Notes: generated from the letters alone by a model not told the origin. 64,000 nt of DNA from an uncultured Oscillospiraceae bacterium (GCA_910584045.1 CAJTYO010000008.1:1-64000), one strand, 5' to 3'. Shown: positions 16,933 to 24,988, counted from the stretch's first letter. Numbers and translations: made by a program.

Positions 16933-17652
16933 ATGCTAATATTTCCCGCAATTGATCTAAAGGACGGGAAGGTAGTGCGCCTCTATAAGGGCGACTTTGG
17001 TACCGTCCATCAGGTGGCGGAGGACCCCGTTGATACGGCGAGGGCTTTCCGAGACGCCGGGGCCCTGTATCTCCACATGGTGGACCTGGACGGCGCCCGG
17101 GACGGCAAACGAAAAAACAGCGCCCTAGTCCATGCCGTGTCGAAGATTGGACTGCGTATCGAGCTGGGCGGCGGCATCCGGTCCATGGCAGACCTGGACA
17201 CAGTGTTTGACCTGGGCGTCTGGCGGGCGGTGATCGGCTCCGCCGCAGTGTCCGACCCGGATTTTGTCCAGCAGGCAGTGGAACGATACGGCCCGGAGCG
17301 CATCGCCGTGGGCATCGATACCAAGGACGGTCTGGTCCGCACCTCCGGCTGGGAGGAAAATGCCAAGCTGGACTACATTTCTTTTGCAAAGAAAGTAGAA
17401 GCAAATGGTGTGAAGTATATAATCTTTACAGATATAGAGACCGATGGCACCCTCTCTGGCCCCTCCTACCAGCGTCTGGAGGCCCTGCAAAGGGCCGTAT
17501 CCTGCTCTATCACCGCTTCTGGCGGCGTGTCCTCCAACGAGGACCTGCGCCAGCTGCGGGATCGAGAGTTGTACGCCGCCATTATTGGTAAGGCGTGGTA
17601 CGCCGGAGCCGTCGATCTGGCCCGGGCGGTACAGGAAGGAGGTCCCCAGTGA
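16933..17652 (+). CDS. hisA: ProFAR isomerase (HisA)
   Basis: HisA is a TIM-barrel enzyme that isomerises ProFAR to PRFAR by an Amadori rearrangement. The 239-residue sequence begins with the conserved PAIDLKDGKVVRL, where the aspartate (residue 8) is the general base. Two phosphate-binding glycine motifs follow, ELGGGIRS and ITASGGVSS. The second catalytic aspartate lies in FTDIETDGTLSGP near residue 165-175. The ribosome site GGAGGG precedes the ATG at normal spacing. Its stop overlaps the hisF GTG by 4 bp. Confidence 0.97.
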   Translation: MLIFPAIDLKDGKVVRLYKGDFGTVHQVAEDPVDTARAFRDAGALYLHMVDLDGARDGKRKNSALVHAVSKIGLRIELGGGIRSMADLDTVFDLGVWRAVIGSAAVSDPDFVQQAVERYGPERIAVGIDTKDGLVRTSGWEENAKLDYISFAKKVEANGVKYIIFTDIETDGTLSGPSYQRLEALQRAVSCSITASGGVSSNEDLRQLRDRELYAAIIGKAWYAGAVDLARAVQEGGPQ

Positions 17653-18407
17653 TTACAAAGCGCATCATTCCGTGTCTGGATGTACAGGATGGACGGGTTG
17701 TCAAGGGAGTTAACTTTCTGGGATTGGCGGACGTCAGCTCTCCGGTGAAGCTGGCGAAGTTCTACTCCGACTGTGGCGCAGATGAGCTAGTGTTCTACGA
17801 CATCACTGCCTCTGCTGAGGGGCGGGCACTGTTTACGGACATTCTCACAGATGTGGCCTCCACCATCTTCATCCCCCTTACCGTGGGCGGCGGCATCAAT
17901 ACGGTGGACGACTTCGACCGGGTGCTGAAGTGCGGCGCAGACAAGGTCAGCGTCAACTCCGGCGCCCTCCGAGACTCTTCCCTCATCCCAGCAGCGGCGA
18001 AAAAATACGGTGACCAGTGCGTGGTATTGTCCGTGGACGCCAAACGGGTGGACGGACAGTTCCGTGTCTTCGCCAAGGGCGGACGGGAGGACACTGGGCT
18101 GGACGCCATTGCCTGGATCAAATCCGGCGTTGCCAATGGAGCTGGAGAAATCGTTCTCAACAGCATCGACACCGATGGCGTAAAAGCCGGGTTTGATCTG
18201 GAAATGCTGGAGGCGGTGTGCGATGTGGTGGACGTACCGGTGATCGCCTCCGGCGGGGCCGGGTGCGTCGAGCATTTCAAGACGCTTTTCCACTCCCTGC
18301 CCAAGGTGGACGCGGGGCTGGCGGCTTCCATCTTCCACTTTGGCGAGGTCTCCATTCCGGACCTCAAGCGGGAGCTGGCAAACGACGGGATCAATATGCG
18401 ACTGTAG
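17649..18407 (+). CDS. hisF: imidazole glycerol phosphate synthase, cyclase subunit
   Basis: HisF is the TIM-barrel synthase/cyclase that joins ammonia from HisH to PRFAR, giving IGP and AICAR. At 252 residues it shows the N-terminal RIIPCLDVQDGRVVKGVNF with catalytic Asp near residue 11, PLTVGGGINTVDDF, the second catalytic aspartate in NSIDTDGVKAGFDLEM, and IASGGAG. The GTG start at 17649 overlaps the hisA stop and follows GGAAGGAGG. Upstream open frame is a hisA shadow. Confidence 0.97.
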   Translation: MITKRIIPCLDVQDGRVVKGVNFLGLADVSSPVKLAKFYSDCGADELVFYDITASAEGRALFTDILTDVASTIFIPLTVGGGINTVDDFDRVLKCGADKVSVNSGALRDSSLIPAAAKKYGDQCVVLSVDAKRVDGQFRVFAKGGREDTGLDAIAWIKSGVANGAGEIVLNSIDTDGVKAGFDLEMLEAVCDVVDVPVIASGGAGCVEHFKTLFHSLPKVDAGLAASIFHFGEVSIPDLKRELANDGINMRL

Positions 18408-18419
18408 GAGGAAGCCTTG

Positions 18420-18875
18420 ATGGAGTACACGCATTTTGTGTCCATCGCCGGACTGGTCAGAAACAGCCGGGGCCAAATCATTCTGGTGAACAGCCCCAGG
18501 AGGGGATGGGAATATCCAGGGGGAATGGTGGAATCTGGAGAGAGCCTGCAGGATGCGCTCCACCGGGAGATCATGGAGGAATCTGGTGTAATGGTACGTG
18601 TCATCGGTTTCTTTGGCGCCTCCAAAAATATCCAGAAGGACATCGTCAACTTGGATTTTTTATGTGAATATGTTTCTGGTGCGCTGCGGACCAGCGCGGA
18701 AAGCACAGATGTCGCCTGGTTTTCCCCGGAGGACGCCTTGGAGGCGGCCTCCTTTTCCCTGACCAGACACCGACTGTCCAATATGCTGACGGCTGCCGGT
18801 GAGATGTACTGTCTCGGCTGCCGGCATGACCCGTTTCTGGTCACGGACGAATTGCTTCTGCCTATTGCCAAATAA
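18420..18875 (+). CDS. NUDIX hydrolase inside the his operon
   Basis: A 151-residue NUDIX hydrolase with an intact Nudix box: GGMVESGESLQDALHREIMEESGV, fitting G-x5-E-x7-REUxEExGU, near residues 36-60. Such enzymes cleave a nucleoside diphosphate linked to another moiety. It is placed between hisF and hisIE with normal operon spacing and GGAGG 8 nt before the ATG. A role in cleaning up a phosphoribosyl-nucleotide side product, or in supporting PRPP/ATP turnover in this pathway, is suggested by position only. The last third has extra cysteines (CLGC) and no clear added domain. Confidence 0.88.
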   Translation: MEYTHFVSIAGLVRNSRGQIILVNSPRRGWEYPGGMVESGESLQDALHREIMEESGVMVRVIGFFGASKNIQKDIVNLDFLCEYVSGALRTSAESTDVAWFSPEDALEAASFSLTRHRLSNMLTAAGEMYCLGCRHDPFLVTDELLLPIAK

Positions 18876-18890
18876 AAGGAGAACGATCTG

Positions 18891-19544
18891 ATGCTGAATA
18901 TTGACGAGTTAAAATTTGACGTCCAGGGATTGATCCCCGCCATCGTGGTGGACGCAGCCAGCAAAAAGGTGCTGACCCTGGCCTACATGAACCGGGAGAG
19001 CCTGGATATCTCCATGAAGGAGGGCCGGACGTGCTTCTGGTCCCGGTCCCGGCAGGAGCTGTGGCGGAAGGGAGAGACCAGCGGAAACGTCCAGCACATC
19101 GTAGACATCACCGCCGACTGCGACCGGGATGCACTGGTGGTCACGGTGAATAAGGAGGGTCCCGCCTGCCATCTGGGGACGGATTCCTGCTTCAACAACA
19201 ATGTGTTTGAAGGCGATCAACCCACTCCTTTCTCGGTGGAGGGGCTCTATACCCTGCTCCAGGGCCGGAAGGAAACGCTGCCGGATGGCTCTTATACCAC
19301 CTATCTGTTCCAGAAGGGACTGGACAAGATTCTTAAAAAGGTGGGCGAGGAGTGTACCGAGGTCATCATCGCAGGAAAAGCCGAGGATAAACCGGAAACC
19401 ATCTATGAGATCGCGGACCTCATGTACCATGTCATGGTGCTGATGGTGGAGATGGGCATCTCCGTGGAAGACGTAACGGCGGAGCTGGCCTCCCGGCACG
19501 TCATCGACCACAAAGTCAAGCAGGAGCGCGCAACCGGAAATTGA
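18891..19544 (+). CDS. hisIE: bifunctional PR-AMP cyclohydrolase / PR-ATP pyrophosphatase
   Basis: The 217-residue fusion carries both the HisI cyclohydrolase (residues about 1-110) and the HisE pyrophosphohydrolase (about 115-217). HisI signatures include FWSRSRQELWRKGETSGN, followed by a zinc/magnesium-binding DCDRDALVV and HLGTDSCF. HisE shows the all-alpha MazG-like pattern YTTYLFQKGLDKILKKVGEECTEVIIAGK with EE-x-x-E and EIADLMYHVMVLM. It converts PR-ATP to ProFAR and is the last gene before the operon terminator. Confidence 0.97.
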   Translation: MLNIDELKFDVQGLIPAIVVDAASKKVLTLAYMNRESLDISMKEGRTCFWSRSRQELWRKGETSGNVQHIVDITADCDRDALVVTVNKEGPACHLGTDSCFNNNVFEGDQPTPFSVEGLYTLLQGRKETLPDGSYTTYLFQKGLDKILKKVGEECTEVIIAGKAEDKPETIYEIADLMYHVMVLMVEMGISVEDVTAELASRHVIDHKVKQERATGN

Positions 19545-19549
19545 CACAG

Positions 19550-19581
19550 GGCGGAAATGTTGTGGACATTTCCGCCTTTTT
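19550..19581 (+). terminator. Rho-independent terminator of the his operon
   Basis: A perfect 11-bp stem (GGCGGAAATGT at 19550-19560 with 19566-19576), a 5-nt loop and TTTTT lie 6 bp after the hisIE stop. It is a textbook intrinsic terminator. Confidence 0.93.
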
Positions 19582-19858
19582 GCTGTATACTGGGCATGGA
19601 ATTAATTTGTCTGCCCGGGTATTTCCACGCTGCCTCCCCCAGCCCTCCCTCCACTGAGGGCCCTGGAAAAACGTCTGCGGCGTAAAACTCCAGCGTCCGC
19701 TGGTCCCCCCTCATCTAGCTGTCCAGACAGGCGTCCATCAGGGACAGCACCATCTCACAGCCTACGGTGTCCTGTTTCTGTAGGCCGGGTGAAATGTAGC
19801 TCTTATACAGGTCAATGCATAAAATTGGTTATAATCTTTTTTCTCCCAAAAACATTTT
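19582..19858. other. intergenic stretch without a convincing gene
   Basis: No gene with a ribosome site and recognisable product is seen here. On the minus strand a short reading frame of about 30 codons (ending with the stop near 19717) reads like the tail of a protein (DLYKSYISPGLQKQD...), but it has no start and I cannot name it. A TATAAT hexamer at 19830-19835 has no good -35 and may serve the XRE remnant downstream. GC content falls sharply after about 19,790. Confidence 0.5.
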
Positions 19859-19876
19859 TACGAAGCATACTTCGTA
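19859..19876. promoter_or_regulatory. candidate operator, 7-bp inverted repeat
   Basis: TACGAAG-CATA-CTTCGTA is a perfect inverted repeat 17 bp upstream of the XRE-like gene start and downstream of a TATAAT. Its size fits a small XRE repressor site. Confidence 0.45.
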
Positions 19877-19893
19877 TCAAGGTGTTATTTATT

Positions 19894-20076
19894 ATGAACT
19901 TTAAAGATTTTTTTAAGGCTAGTGTTCGCGTTCTGCGTAAAGAGCTGGAGGAAATACAGCTTCAGGTTGTAACCGCTATTGGCGTTCCCGGACGTTATTA
20001 CCAAAATCTTGAGTTGGGTGATAATTTGCCAGGAATCGAATGTTTTATCGCCCGGGCGGAGGAGCGGGAATCATGA
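19894..20076 (+). pseudogene. truncated XRE-family helix-turn-helix regulator
   Basis: The 60-residue frame beginning at the ATG of 19894 resembles the start of an XRE/Cro regulator: LRKELEEIQLQVVTAIGV, then RRYYQNLE-type PGRYYQNLELGDNLPGIECFIARAE. The normal C-terminal part of the domain is missing, because the frame stops within the ribosome site of the next gene. The usual glutamine/serine pattern of the HTH is eroded. Its AT-rich upstream DNA contrasts with the GC-rich genes on either side. Most likely it is the relic of a small regulator, possibly from a mobile element; a functional miniature regulator is the alternative. Confidence 0.5.
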
Positions 20077-20303
20077 AACGGGAACAGGTACGGCCGCTGA
20101 TGATGGTGTTCGGGGCCCTGGCGCTGATCCTGCTCCCCCTTGGCAGCGCGGCAGAGAACGACGCTCTGATATACGTAGGCCTGAGCTGTTTTGTCCTGGC
20201 GGCAACGGCGTGGCTCCGCTTCAACCGCTGTCCCCACTGCCGCAGGCACCTGGGGAGCTACACCGGAAAAACCTGTCCCCACTGCGGGGAAAAACTGTTG
20301 TAA
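20073..20303 (+). CDS. small membrane protein with C-terminal zinc ribbon
   Basis: A 76-residue protein with two hydrophobic segments (residues about 8-26 and 32-50) followed by a zinc-ribbon of two CxxC pairs, CPHC and CPHC (near residues 56-59 and 69-72). No family function is known to me. GGAGG lies 8 nt before the ATG, and the product is 14 bp ahead of ispE, so it is probably co-transcribed with that gene. Confidence 0.75.
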   Translation: MKREQVRPLMMVFGALALILLPLGSAAENDALIYVGLSCFVLAATAWLRFNRCPHCRRHLGSYTGKTCPHCGEKLL

Positions 20304-20317
20304 ACGGGAGGCAGCTA

Positions 20318-21172
20318 ATGGTCTGCACGGAGGCGGCATACGCGAAACTGAATCTGACATTGGACATCCTGGGCAAGCGTCCGGACGGCTACCACGAGCT
20401 GCGGATGGTGATGCAGTCCATCACCCTCTCGGACACCGTGACCGTCTCCCCTCTGCCTGGGACGGAGCTGCATGTGACGGCAGATCTGCCCTACCTTCCA
20501 CGCGGAGACGGCAATATCGCCGCCAAGGCGGCCCGGCGGTTTTTCGAGGCCGCCGGCCTGCCTCCGACAGGTCTGTCCATCGACCTACAAAAGCGGATTC
20601 CCGTCTGCGCCGGCATGGCCGGGGGCAGCAGCGACGGGGCGGCGGTGCTGCGCCTGCTGCGGCGGCTGTATGCGCCAGAGATGACGGAGGAGCATCTGGA
20701 GGAAACCGGCGCACTGGTGGGCAGCGACGTGCCCTTCTGCGTCCGGGGCGGCACAGCCCTGGCCGAAGGTCGGGGCGAACGTCTGACGGACCTCCCCCCC
20801 CTCCCCCCCTGCTCCCTGGTGGTATGCAAGCCGCCCTGCTCTATCTCCACACCGGAGCTCTTCGCCCAGGTGCGGACAAAGAAACTCCGCTGTCACCCGG
20901 ACACCGCCGGGATGACAGCGGCGCTGGCCCAGGGCGACCTGGCTGGGGTGGCTAGGCGAGTCTACAACGTGTTTGAGGAGGCCCTGCCCCGGCGGTACGG
21001 GGAGGTCTTCTCTATTAAAAGCGAGCTGTTGAACCTGGGTGCCATGGCCGCCTCCATGACTGGCAGCGGCCCCTCGGTGTTCGGTATTTTTTCGGACAAG
21101 TCCTCCGCCGCCCAAGCAGCGGAGGCGCTGTCGGCGCAGTACGAGTGCGTGTACCTGTGCGAGCCTGTATGA
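20318..21172 (+). CDS. ispE: 4-diphosphocytidyl-2-C-methyl-D-erythritol kinase
   Basis: IspE phosphorylates CDP-ME in the MEP isoprenoid pathway. The 284-residue GHMP kinase starts AAYAKLNLTLDILGKRPDGYHELRMVMQSI, with the catalytic lysine and family-specific DGYHEL. The ATP-binding glycine loop is PVCAGMAGGSSDGAA near 92-106, the catalytic aspartate lies in GSDVPFC, and the third motif is MTGSGPSVFGIF. The ATG at 20318 follows GGGAGG; the longer open frame upstream is out of context. Confidence 0.97.
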   Translation: MVCTEAAYAKLNLTLDILGKRPDGYHELRMVMQSITLSDTVTVSPLPGTELHVTADLPYLPRGDGNIAAKAARRFFEAAGLPPTGLSIDLQKRIPVCAGMAGGSSDGAAVLRLLRRLYAPEMTEEHLEETGALVGSDVPFCVRGGTALAEGRGERLTDLPPLPPCSLVVCKPPCSISTPELFAQVRTKKLRCHPDTAGMTAALAQGDLAGVARRVYNVFEEALPRRYGEVFSIKSELLNLGAMAASMTGSGPSVFGIFSDKSSAAQAAEALSAQYECVYLCEPV

Positions 21173-21188
21173 AAAGGAGGGACACTGT

Positions 21189-22241
21189 ATGCCAGTGAAA
21201 CGGGGAAAGGTCGCCGACAGCGGCCTTGTAAAACTGAAGGAGTCCCTGGCCTCCGGCAGTCTGGAGACTGTCTATATCTTCCATGGCGAGGAGAGCTATC
21301 TGCGGGAGTTTTACCTGTCTGAGATGAAAAAGAATCTAGCAGGCAGCTTTGAGAGCTTCAATTACCACAAACTGGAGGGTAAGACGCTGACCGTCCAGCT
21401 CCTGACGGAGGCGGTGGAGGCCATGCCCATGATGTCCCAGCGGACCATGGTACAAGTAGCAGACTGGGACCTCTTCAAGCTGGGGGAAGACCAGCGAAAG
21501 GCATTGACTGCCCTGCTGGAGGATTTTCCCCCCTACTGCTGCCTGGTACTGGTCTACGACCAGCTGGCCTATAAGCCTAACAAGACCTATAAAAAACTCT
21601 GCGCCGCCTTGGACGCCCATGTGCGGACGGTGAAGTTTGAGGAGCAGAGTCAAAACGAAATCCTCAAGTGGGTCTCCCGCCGGTTCAAGGCCGCGGGCCA
21701 CAGCATCGACGTCCCCACGGCGGAACACCTGTTGTTCACCTGCGGAAGCCTGATGAACGGCCTGATCCCGGAGATCGGCAAAATCGCCGCCTACGCCAAA
21801 GGGGAGCGAATCACCAAGGCCGACATCGACGCGGTGGCTGCACCGGTGCTGGAGGCCCAGGTGTTTGAGATGACCAACGCCGTATCCAAGGGGAATTTCG
21901 ACCGGGCCTCCGAGGTCCTGGGCGCTCTGCTGAAACTGCAGGAGGAGCCGTTCATGCTGCTGGCCCTCATCGGCAAGGAGCTGCGCAAGCTCCGCACCGC
22001 CCGCATCGCTCTGGACGCGGGGCGCGACAAATTTTGGCTGATGGAGCAGTGGAACATGCGCTCGGATTACCCCGCCCGATTGCTGCTGGACAACGCTCGA
22101 CGGGTCAGCCGGGGCTGGTGCGCCCGGGCGGTAGAACGCTGCTGCGATGTGGACGTGCGGATCAAGAGTGTGGGCGGCGTGGACGGGGCAAACGAGCTGA
22201 AGCTGCTGCTGATGGAGCTTGCTCAGGGGGCACGGGTATGA
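21189..22241 (+). CDS. holA: DNA polymerase III subunit delta
   Basis: HolA is the clamp-loader delta subunit that opens the sliding clamp. The 350-residue protein has the clamp-interacting N-terminal module (VYIFHGEESYLREFYLSEMKK), a middle AAA+-like lid without Walker motifs (as expected for delta), and the C-terminal collar helices (FEMTNAVSKGNFDRASEVL, EEPFMLLALIGKELRKL). It overlaps the rnmV start by 4 bp. Confidence 0.95.
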   Translation: MPVKRGKVADSGLVKLKESLASGSLETVYIFHGEESYLREFYLSEMKKNLAGSFESFNYHKLEGKTLTVQLLTEAVEAMPMMSQRTMVQVADWDLFKLGEDQRKALTALLEDFPPYCCLVLVYDQLAYKPNKTYKKLCAALDAHVRTVKFEEQSQNEILKWVSRRFKAAGHSIDVPTAEHLLFTCGSLMNGLIPEIGKIAAYAKGERITKADIDAVAAPVLEAQVFEMTNAVSKGNFDRASEVLGALLKLQEEPFMLLALIGKELRKLRTARIALDAGRDKFWLMEQWNMRSDYPARLLLDNARRVSRGWCARAVERCCDVDVRIKSVGGVDGANELKLLLMELAQGARV

Positions 22242-22816
22242 GGCGCGTACGGGAGGTCATTGTGGTGGAAGGCCGCTACGATAAAAACGCCCTCAAGCAG
22301 ACGGTAGAGGCCACGGTGGTGGAGACCAGAGGATTCGGTGTGTTCAACGACAGGGAGCGGCTGGCACTGCTGCGCCGCCTGGCGGGGCAGCGGGGACTCA
22401 TCCTGCTCACCGACGGGGACGGAGCAGGGTTTGTCATCCGAAACTTTCTGAAGGGGGCTATTCCCAAAAAACAGCTCAAGCACGCATACATCCCCGATAT
22501 GTATGGCAAGGAGCGCCGGAAGGCCACCCCCGGCAGGGAGGGCAAGCTGGGCGTGGAGGGCATGTCCCCCGAGGTTTTGCTGGAGGCCTTGGAGAGGGCC
22601 GGAGCCACCTTCGAGGACGGCGAGGCCATCCAAAGCCGCCAGCCCATCACCAAGGCGGACTTCTACGAGCTGGGTCTCACTGGCGGACCGGACAGCGCCG
22701 CCCGGCGCTCAGCGCTGCTGCGGAAGCTGGACCTGCCGGAGCGCATGACCGCCAACGCATTGCTTGAGGCTGTCAATCTGTTGTATTCCAGAGAGGAGCT
22801 GCTAAAGTTGTGCTAG
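22238..22816 (+). CDS. rnmV: TOPRIM ribonuclease M5
   Basis: A 192-residue TOPRIM-domain protein of the RNase M5 family, which matures the 5S rRNA precursor. The TOPRIM motif is clear: EVIVVEGRYDKNAL (catalytic Glu near residue 9) and LILLTDGDGAGFVIRNFL (DxD near 66-68). The rest includes GKLGVEGMSPEVLLEAL, characteristic of RnmV. The ATG overlaps the holA stop (ATGA), so the earlier open frame is not used. No ksgA neighbour is seen. Confidence 0.92.
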   Translation: MRRVREVIVVEGRYDKNALKQTVEATVVETRGFGVFNDRERLALLRRLAGQRGLILLTDGDGAGFVIRNFLKGAIPKKQLKHAYIPDMYGKERRKATPGREGKLGVEGMSPEVLLEALERAGATFEDGEAIQSRQPITKADFYELGLTGGPDSAARRSALLRKLDLPERMTANALLEAVNLLYSREELLKLC

Positions 22817-23535
22817 ATATAGTGAGATTCGCTCCGCTGTTTGCGGACTGGGAAGAAACCATGGTCTGGTCCTGCTTACAGGGCGTCATGGGCCGGGCGG
22901 AGGCCAATGGAGACCTCAGCGCCGGGATGATCGTCAACCGGGACTTCACCTTTCTGGCGGGCCGTCCAGACCCGGCCCTGCTGGTCCGGGCCCCGGGCCC
23001 CATTCTGGTCCCCCGCACGGCAGATTGGGAGCCGCTGATTGAGGCCGTTTTCGGGCCCCGCGCTGTTCGAGAGCCCCGGTACTCCATCAAAAAGGAGCCA
23101 GACATCTTTGACCGCCGGCTACTGGAGGACCTCTCTGCCGTCCTGCCGTCAGGGTACGAGCTGCGCCTCATCGACGCGGCCATGGTCCCCATCCTGCGCG
23201 CAGAGGCTTGGTCCCGTGACCTCTGCTCCGCTTTCGACAGTCCTGAGGAGTGCTGCCGGCGCGGCGTGGGCGTGGCCGCACTGTACGGGAGCATCCCCGT
23301 GGCGGGTGCCGGGTCTTACAGCGTCTATCACGGCGGCATCGAAATTGAGATCGACACCCGCCCGGACCACCGGCGGAGAGGTCTGGCCACAGCCTGCGGC
23401 GCACGTTTGATTCTGACATGCCTGGACCGAGGACTGTACCCCAGCTGGGACGCCATTGATTTGAGGAGCGTATCCCTGGCGAAGAAGCTGGGCTACCGCC
23501 TGAAGGGGGCATACACGACCTATTGGATCGGTTAA
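22810..23535 (+). CDS. GNAT family N-acetyltransferase
   Basis: A 241-residue GNAT protein of the group with a long N-terminal half and the acetyl-CoA fold near the C-terminus. The pyrophosphate-binding motif appears as IDTRPDHRRRGLATACGARLI (residues about 180-200; R/Q-x-x-G-x-G/A is RRRGLA). YRLKGAYTTYWIG ends the fold. The GTG start at 22810 overlaps the rnmV stop and follows GAGG. Substrate is unknown. Confidence 0.85.
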   Translation: MLDIVRFAPLFADWEETMVWSCLQGVMGRAEANGDLSAGMIVNRDFTFLAGRPDPALLVRAPGPILVPRTADWEPLIEAVFGPRAVREPRYSIKKEPDIFDRRLLEDLSAVLPSGYELRLIDAAMVPILRAEAWSRDLCSAFDSPEECCRRGVGVAALYGSIPVAGAGSYSVYHGGIEIEIDTRPDHRRRGLATACGARLILTCLDRGLYPSWDAIDLRSVSLAKKLGYRLKGAYTTYWIG

Positions 23536-23558
23536 GGCCGATACTGGGGGCAATGATA

Positions 23559-23826
23559 ATGTATATAGCACCAATCCATCTTTATCCTATATTTGCGGTC
23601 CTTCTGCCGGCCGCATTTTACTTTATTAGGCAAAAATATAGGGCTAAGCCTCATATTAGCTGTAATACTCGATCTAATTATATATTGGAATGATTTCAGC
23701 TATTATGAAGCACGTCCGCTTATGATTATTTTTACATTAGCGCAGATTGTCGTCATGGCATTTATAATCCTAATATTAAAAATTGCTGTCCCCAAAGTTA
23801 AAAATACTTTTAGGGAAAATGGATAG
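23559..23826 (+). pseudogene. small membrane protein broken by a +1 frameshift
   Basis: An ATG at 23559 with GGGGG 8 nt upstream opens MYIAPIHLYPIFAVLLPAAF, a clear first membrane segment, but this frame stops at 23691-23693. In the +1 frame the same region continues as GLSLILAVILDLIIYW, then FTLAQIVVMAFIILIL and KVKNTFRENG, ending at 23826. That second frame has no good start of its own, only a TTG at 23593. Joining the two near the A-run at 23631-23636 gives a sensible three-helix protein of about 88 residues. It is either a pseudogene, a sequencing error or programmed frameshifting. The region is AT-rich. Confidence 0.6.
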
Positions 23827-23979
23827 ACGCATATCGACTGAGATAAAAAAGAAAAATATCCCTTTTTCCTTTTATGCTGCTGGAAACCGTTTTCAAAGAA
23901 AATATTTTGTTGAATAGTCAAACAGTAACAGTAGTTATCTGATCCGGGTAACTGCCTTCTGAATAAACAATTTGCTCTG

Positions 23980-24585
23980 TCAGAGCAAATACGCCTTAAT
24001 ATCCTCAACAAACTGGTTGCCGCATCGGGCAAGCTCGCCAAGTACACGGTTAATACCTTGTTCACTCTTGTACCAATTATCCTTTGTAATGTTGTAGCAA
24101 TGAATCGGGCAGACCTTAATTTCAACGTCTGGAAAAGCCATTTGATATAGCATAAGACAACGCCGAGCATGAAACGCTTTACAGATAATCAAAGCGGCTT
24201 TGATCTTTATCTCTTTTTCGTCAATGATCTTTCGGGAGAAAAAAGCGTTGTCACGGGTATGTCCTGACTTATTTTCTCTGATGATAGCGTCAGCAGATAC
24301 ACCGTTTTTTATTAACACATCTGTAAAAAACTCACAGTCGGATTGATAATTTCTGTTGTATATGTCTGCCTTTGACTGAACGCCCGGCCATTTATCGCGC
24401 TTAACGCTGATACCACCTGACGGAATAAGCCATTTCGCATATCCCTTGCGGTATAACTCTGCCGCATATTCAGGCTGTTCGGGGTGTGATCCACCGGGCA
24501 AAAAGATTGCATCTACCTTTTCGGGCGCATCAGAAACAAATATGTAGTTTGAAATATCTGTTATAATACGATTGTTCATTTTCAT
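23980..24585 (-). CDS. YdcF-like (DUF218) protein
   Basis: A 201-residue protein of the YdcF/DUF218 family, recognised by VDAIFLPGGSHPEQPEYAAELY near residue 24-45, the LIPSGG loop, the ENKSGHTRDNAFFSRKI segment (corresponding to the family's 'S-x-x-T-x-x-N' nucleotide-type site), and IICKAFHARRCLM. Some members bind SAM-like ligands or act in envelope metabolism, but no reaction is assigned. AAGGAGA lies at good spacing before the ATG, and there is no signal peptide. Codon and base use are strongly AT-rich compared with both sides, which suggests recent acquisition. Confidence 0.82.
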   Translation of the reverse strand: MKMNNRIITDISNYIFVSDAPEKVDAIFLPGGSHPEQPEYAAELYRKGYAKWLIPSGGISVKRDKWPGVQSKADIYNRNYQSDCEFFTDVLIKNGVSADAIIRENKSGHTRDNAFFSRKIIDEKEIKIKAALIICKAFHARRCLMLYQMAFPDVEIKVCPIHCYNITKDNWYKSEQGINRVLGELARCGNQFVEDIKAYLL

Positions 24586-24699
24586 ATATCTCCTTTATAC
24601 CAATATACGAACGGAATTTTCCACGTCATCATACCAAATCAGCACATTCTTTTCGTTTGAATACGTGCTACCTAAACAAACGGCGATTTATTTGTTCTG

Positions 24700-24728
24700 A
24701 TTATATCATCAATAACTTTGCATTTCAA
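24700..24728 (-). promoter_or_regulatory. sigma-A promoter of the YdcF-like gene
   Basis: On the minus strand TTGAAA (24728-24723) and TATAAT (24705-24700) are spaced by 17 bp. The start codon is about 115 bp downstream, leaving a long AT-rich leader in which I see no known RNA element. Confidence 0.65.
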
Positions 24729-24800
24729 TCTTAAACCAGCAAAATCGTCCCACACACACATTACAACACAAATAATAAACGGATCGTAAAACATACACTC

Positions 24801-24829
24801 TTGACAGTCCGAGATGAATATGGTATATA
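24801..24829 (+). promoter_or_regulatory. sigma-A promoter of the mntP riboswitch transcript
   Basis: TTGACA (24801-24806) and TATATA (24824-24829) are 17 bp apart, and transcription would begin right at the base of the riboswitch P1 stem. Confidence 0.82.
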
Positions 24830-24835
24830 TAGGAT

Positions 24836-24927
24836 ACTCATGAGGGAGTAGTGGCGGGATAACTCGCGGTAAGTCAACATACTGGTCTGTCAGGACCTGG
24901 CTTGCCTTAATGAACGAGACTCATGTA
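24836..24927 (+). ncRNA. yybP-ykoY manganese riboswitch
   Basis: The conserved yybP-ykoY elements are present in order: GGGAGTAG (24844-24851), GTCAACATACT (24873-24883) and AACGAGACTC (24913-24922). The P1 stem is CATGAG (24838-24843) with CTCATG (24920-24925). This class binds Mn(II) and raises expression of efflux or tolerance genes. It is followed by an intrinsic terminator and then mntP, so Mn binding probably prevents termination. Confidence 0.92.
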
Positions 24928-24947
24928 TGGCTGTACGCCGTGCATGG

Positions 24948-24988
24948 GAGGAAGGACCAGGCACGATACGCCTGGTCCTTCCTCTTTT
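24948..24988 (+). terminator. riboswitch expression-platform terminator
   Basis: A perfect 15-bp stem (24948-24962 with 24970-24984), a 7-nt loop and TTTT stand between the aptamer and mntP. Its position identifies transcription termination as the control mechanism. Confidence 0.9.

Noticed and set aside
19403..19714. 103-codon minus-strand frame overlapping hisIE
   Set aside because: It overlaps hisIE and its terminator, lacks a ribosome site and resembles no family.
19859..19876. loxP-like or recombinase site
   Set aside because: The CTTCGTA half site resembles part of loxP, but the spacer and outer bases differ; a small repressor operator is more economical.
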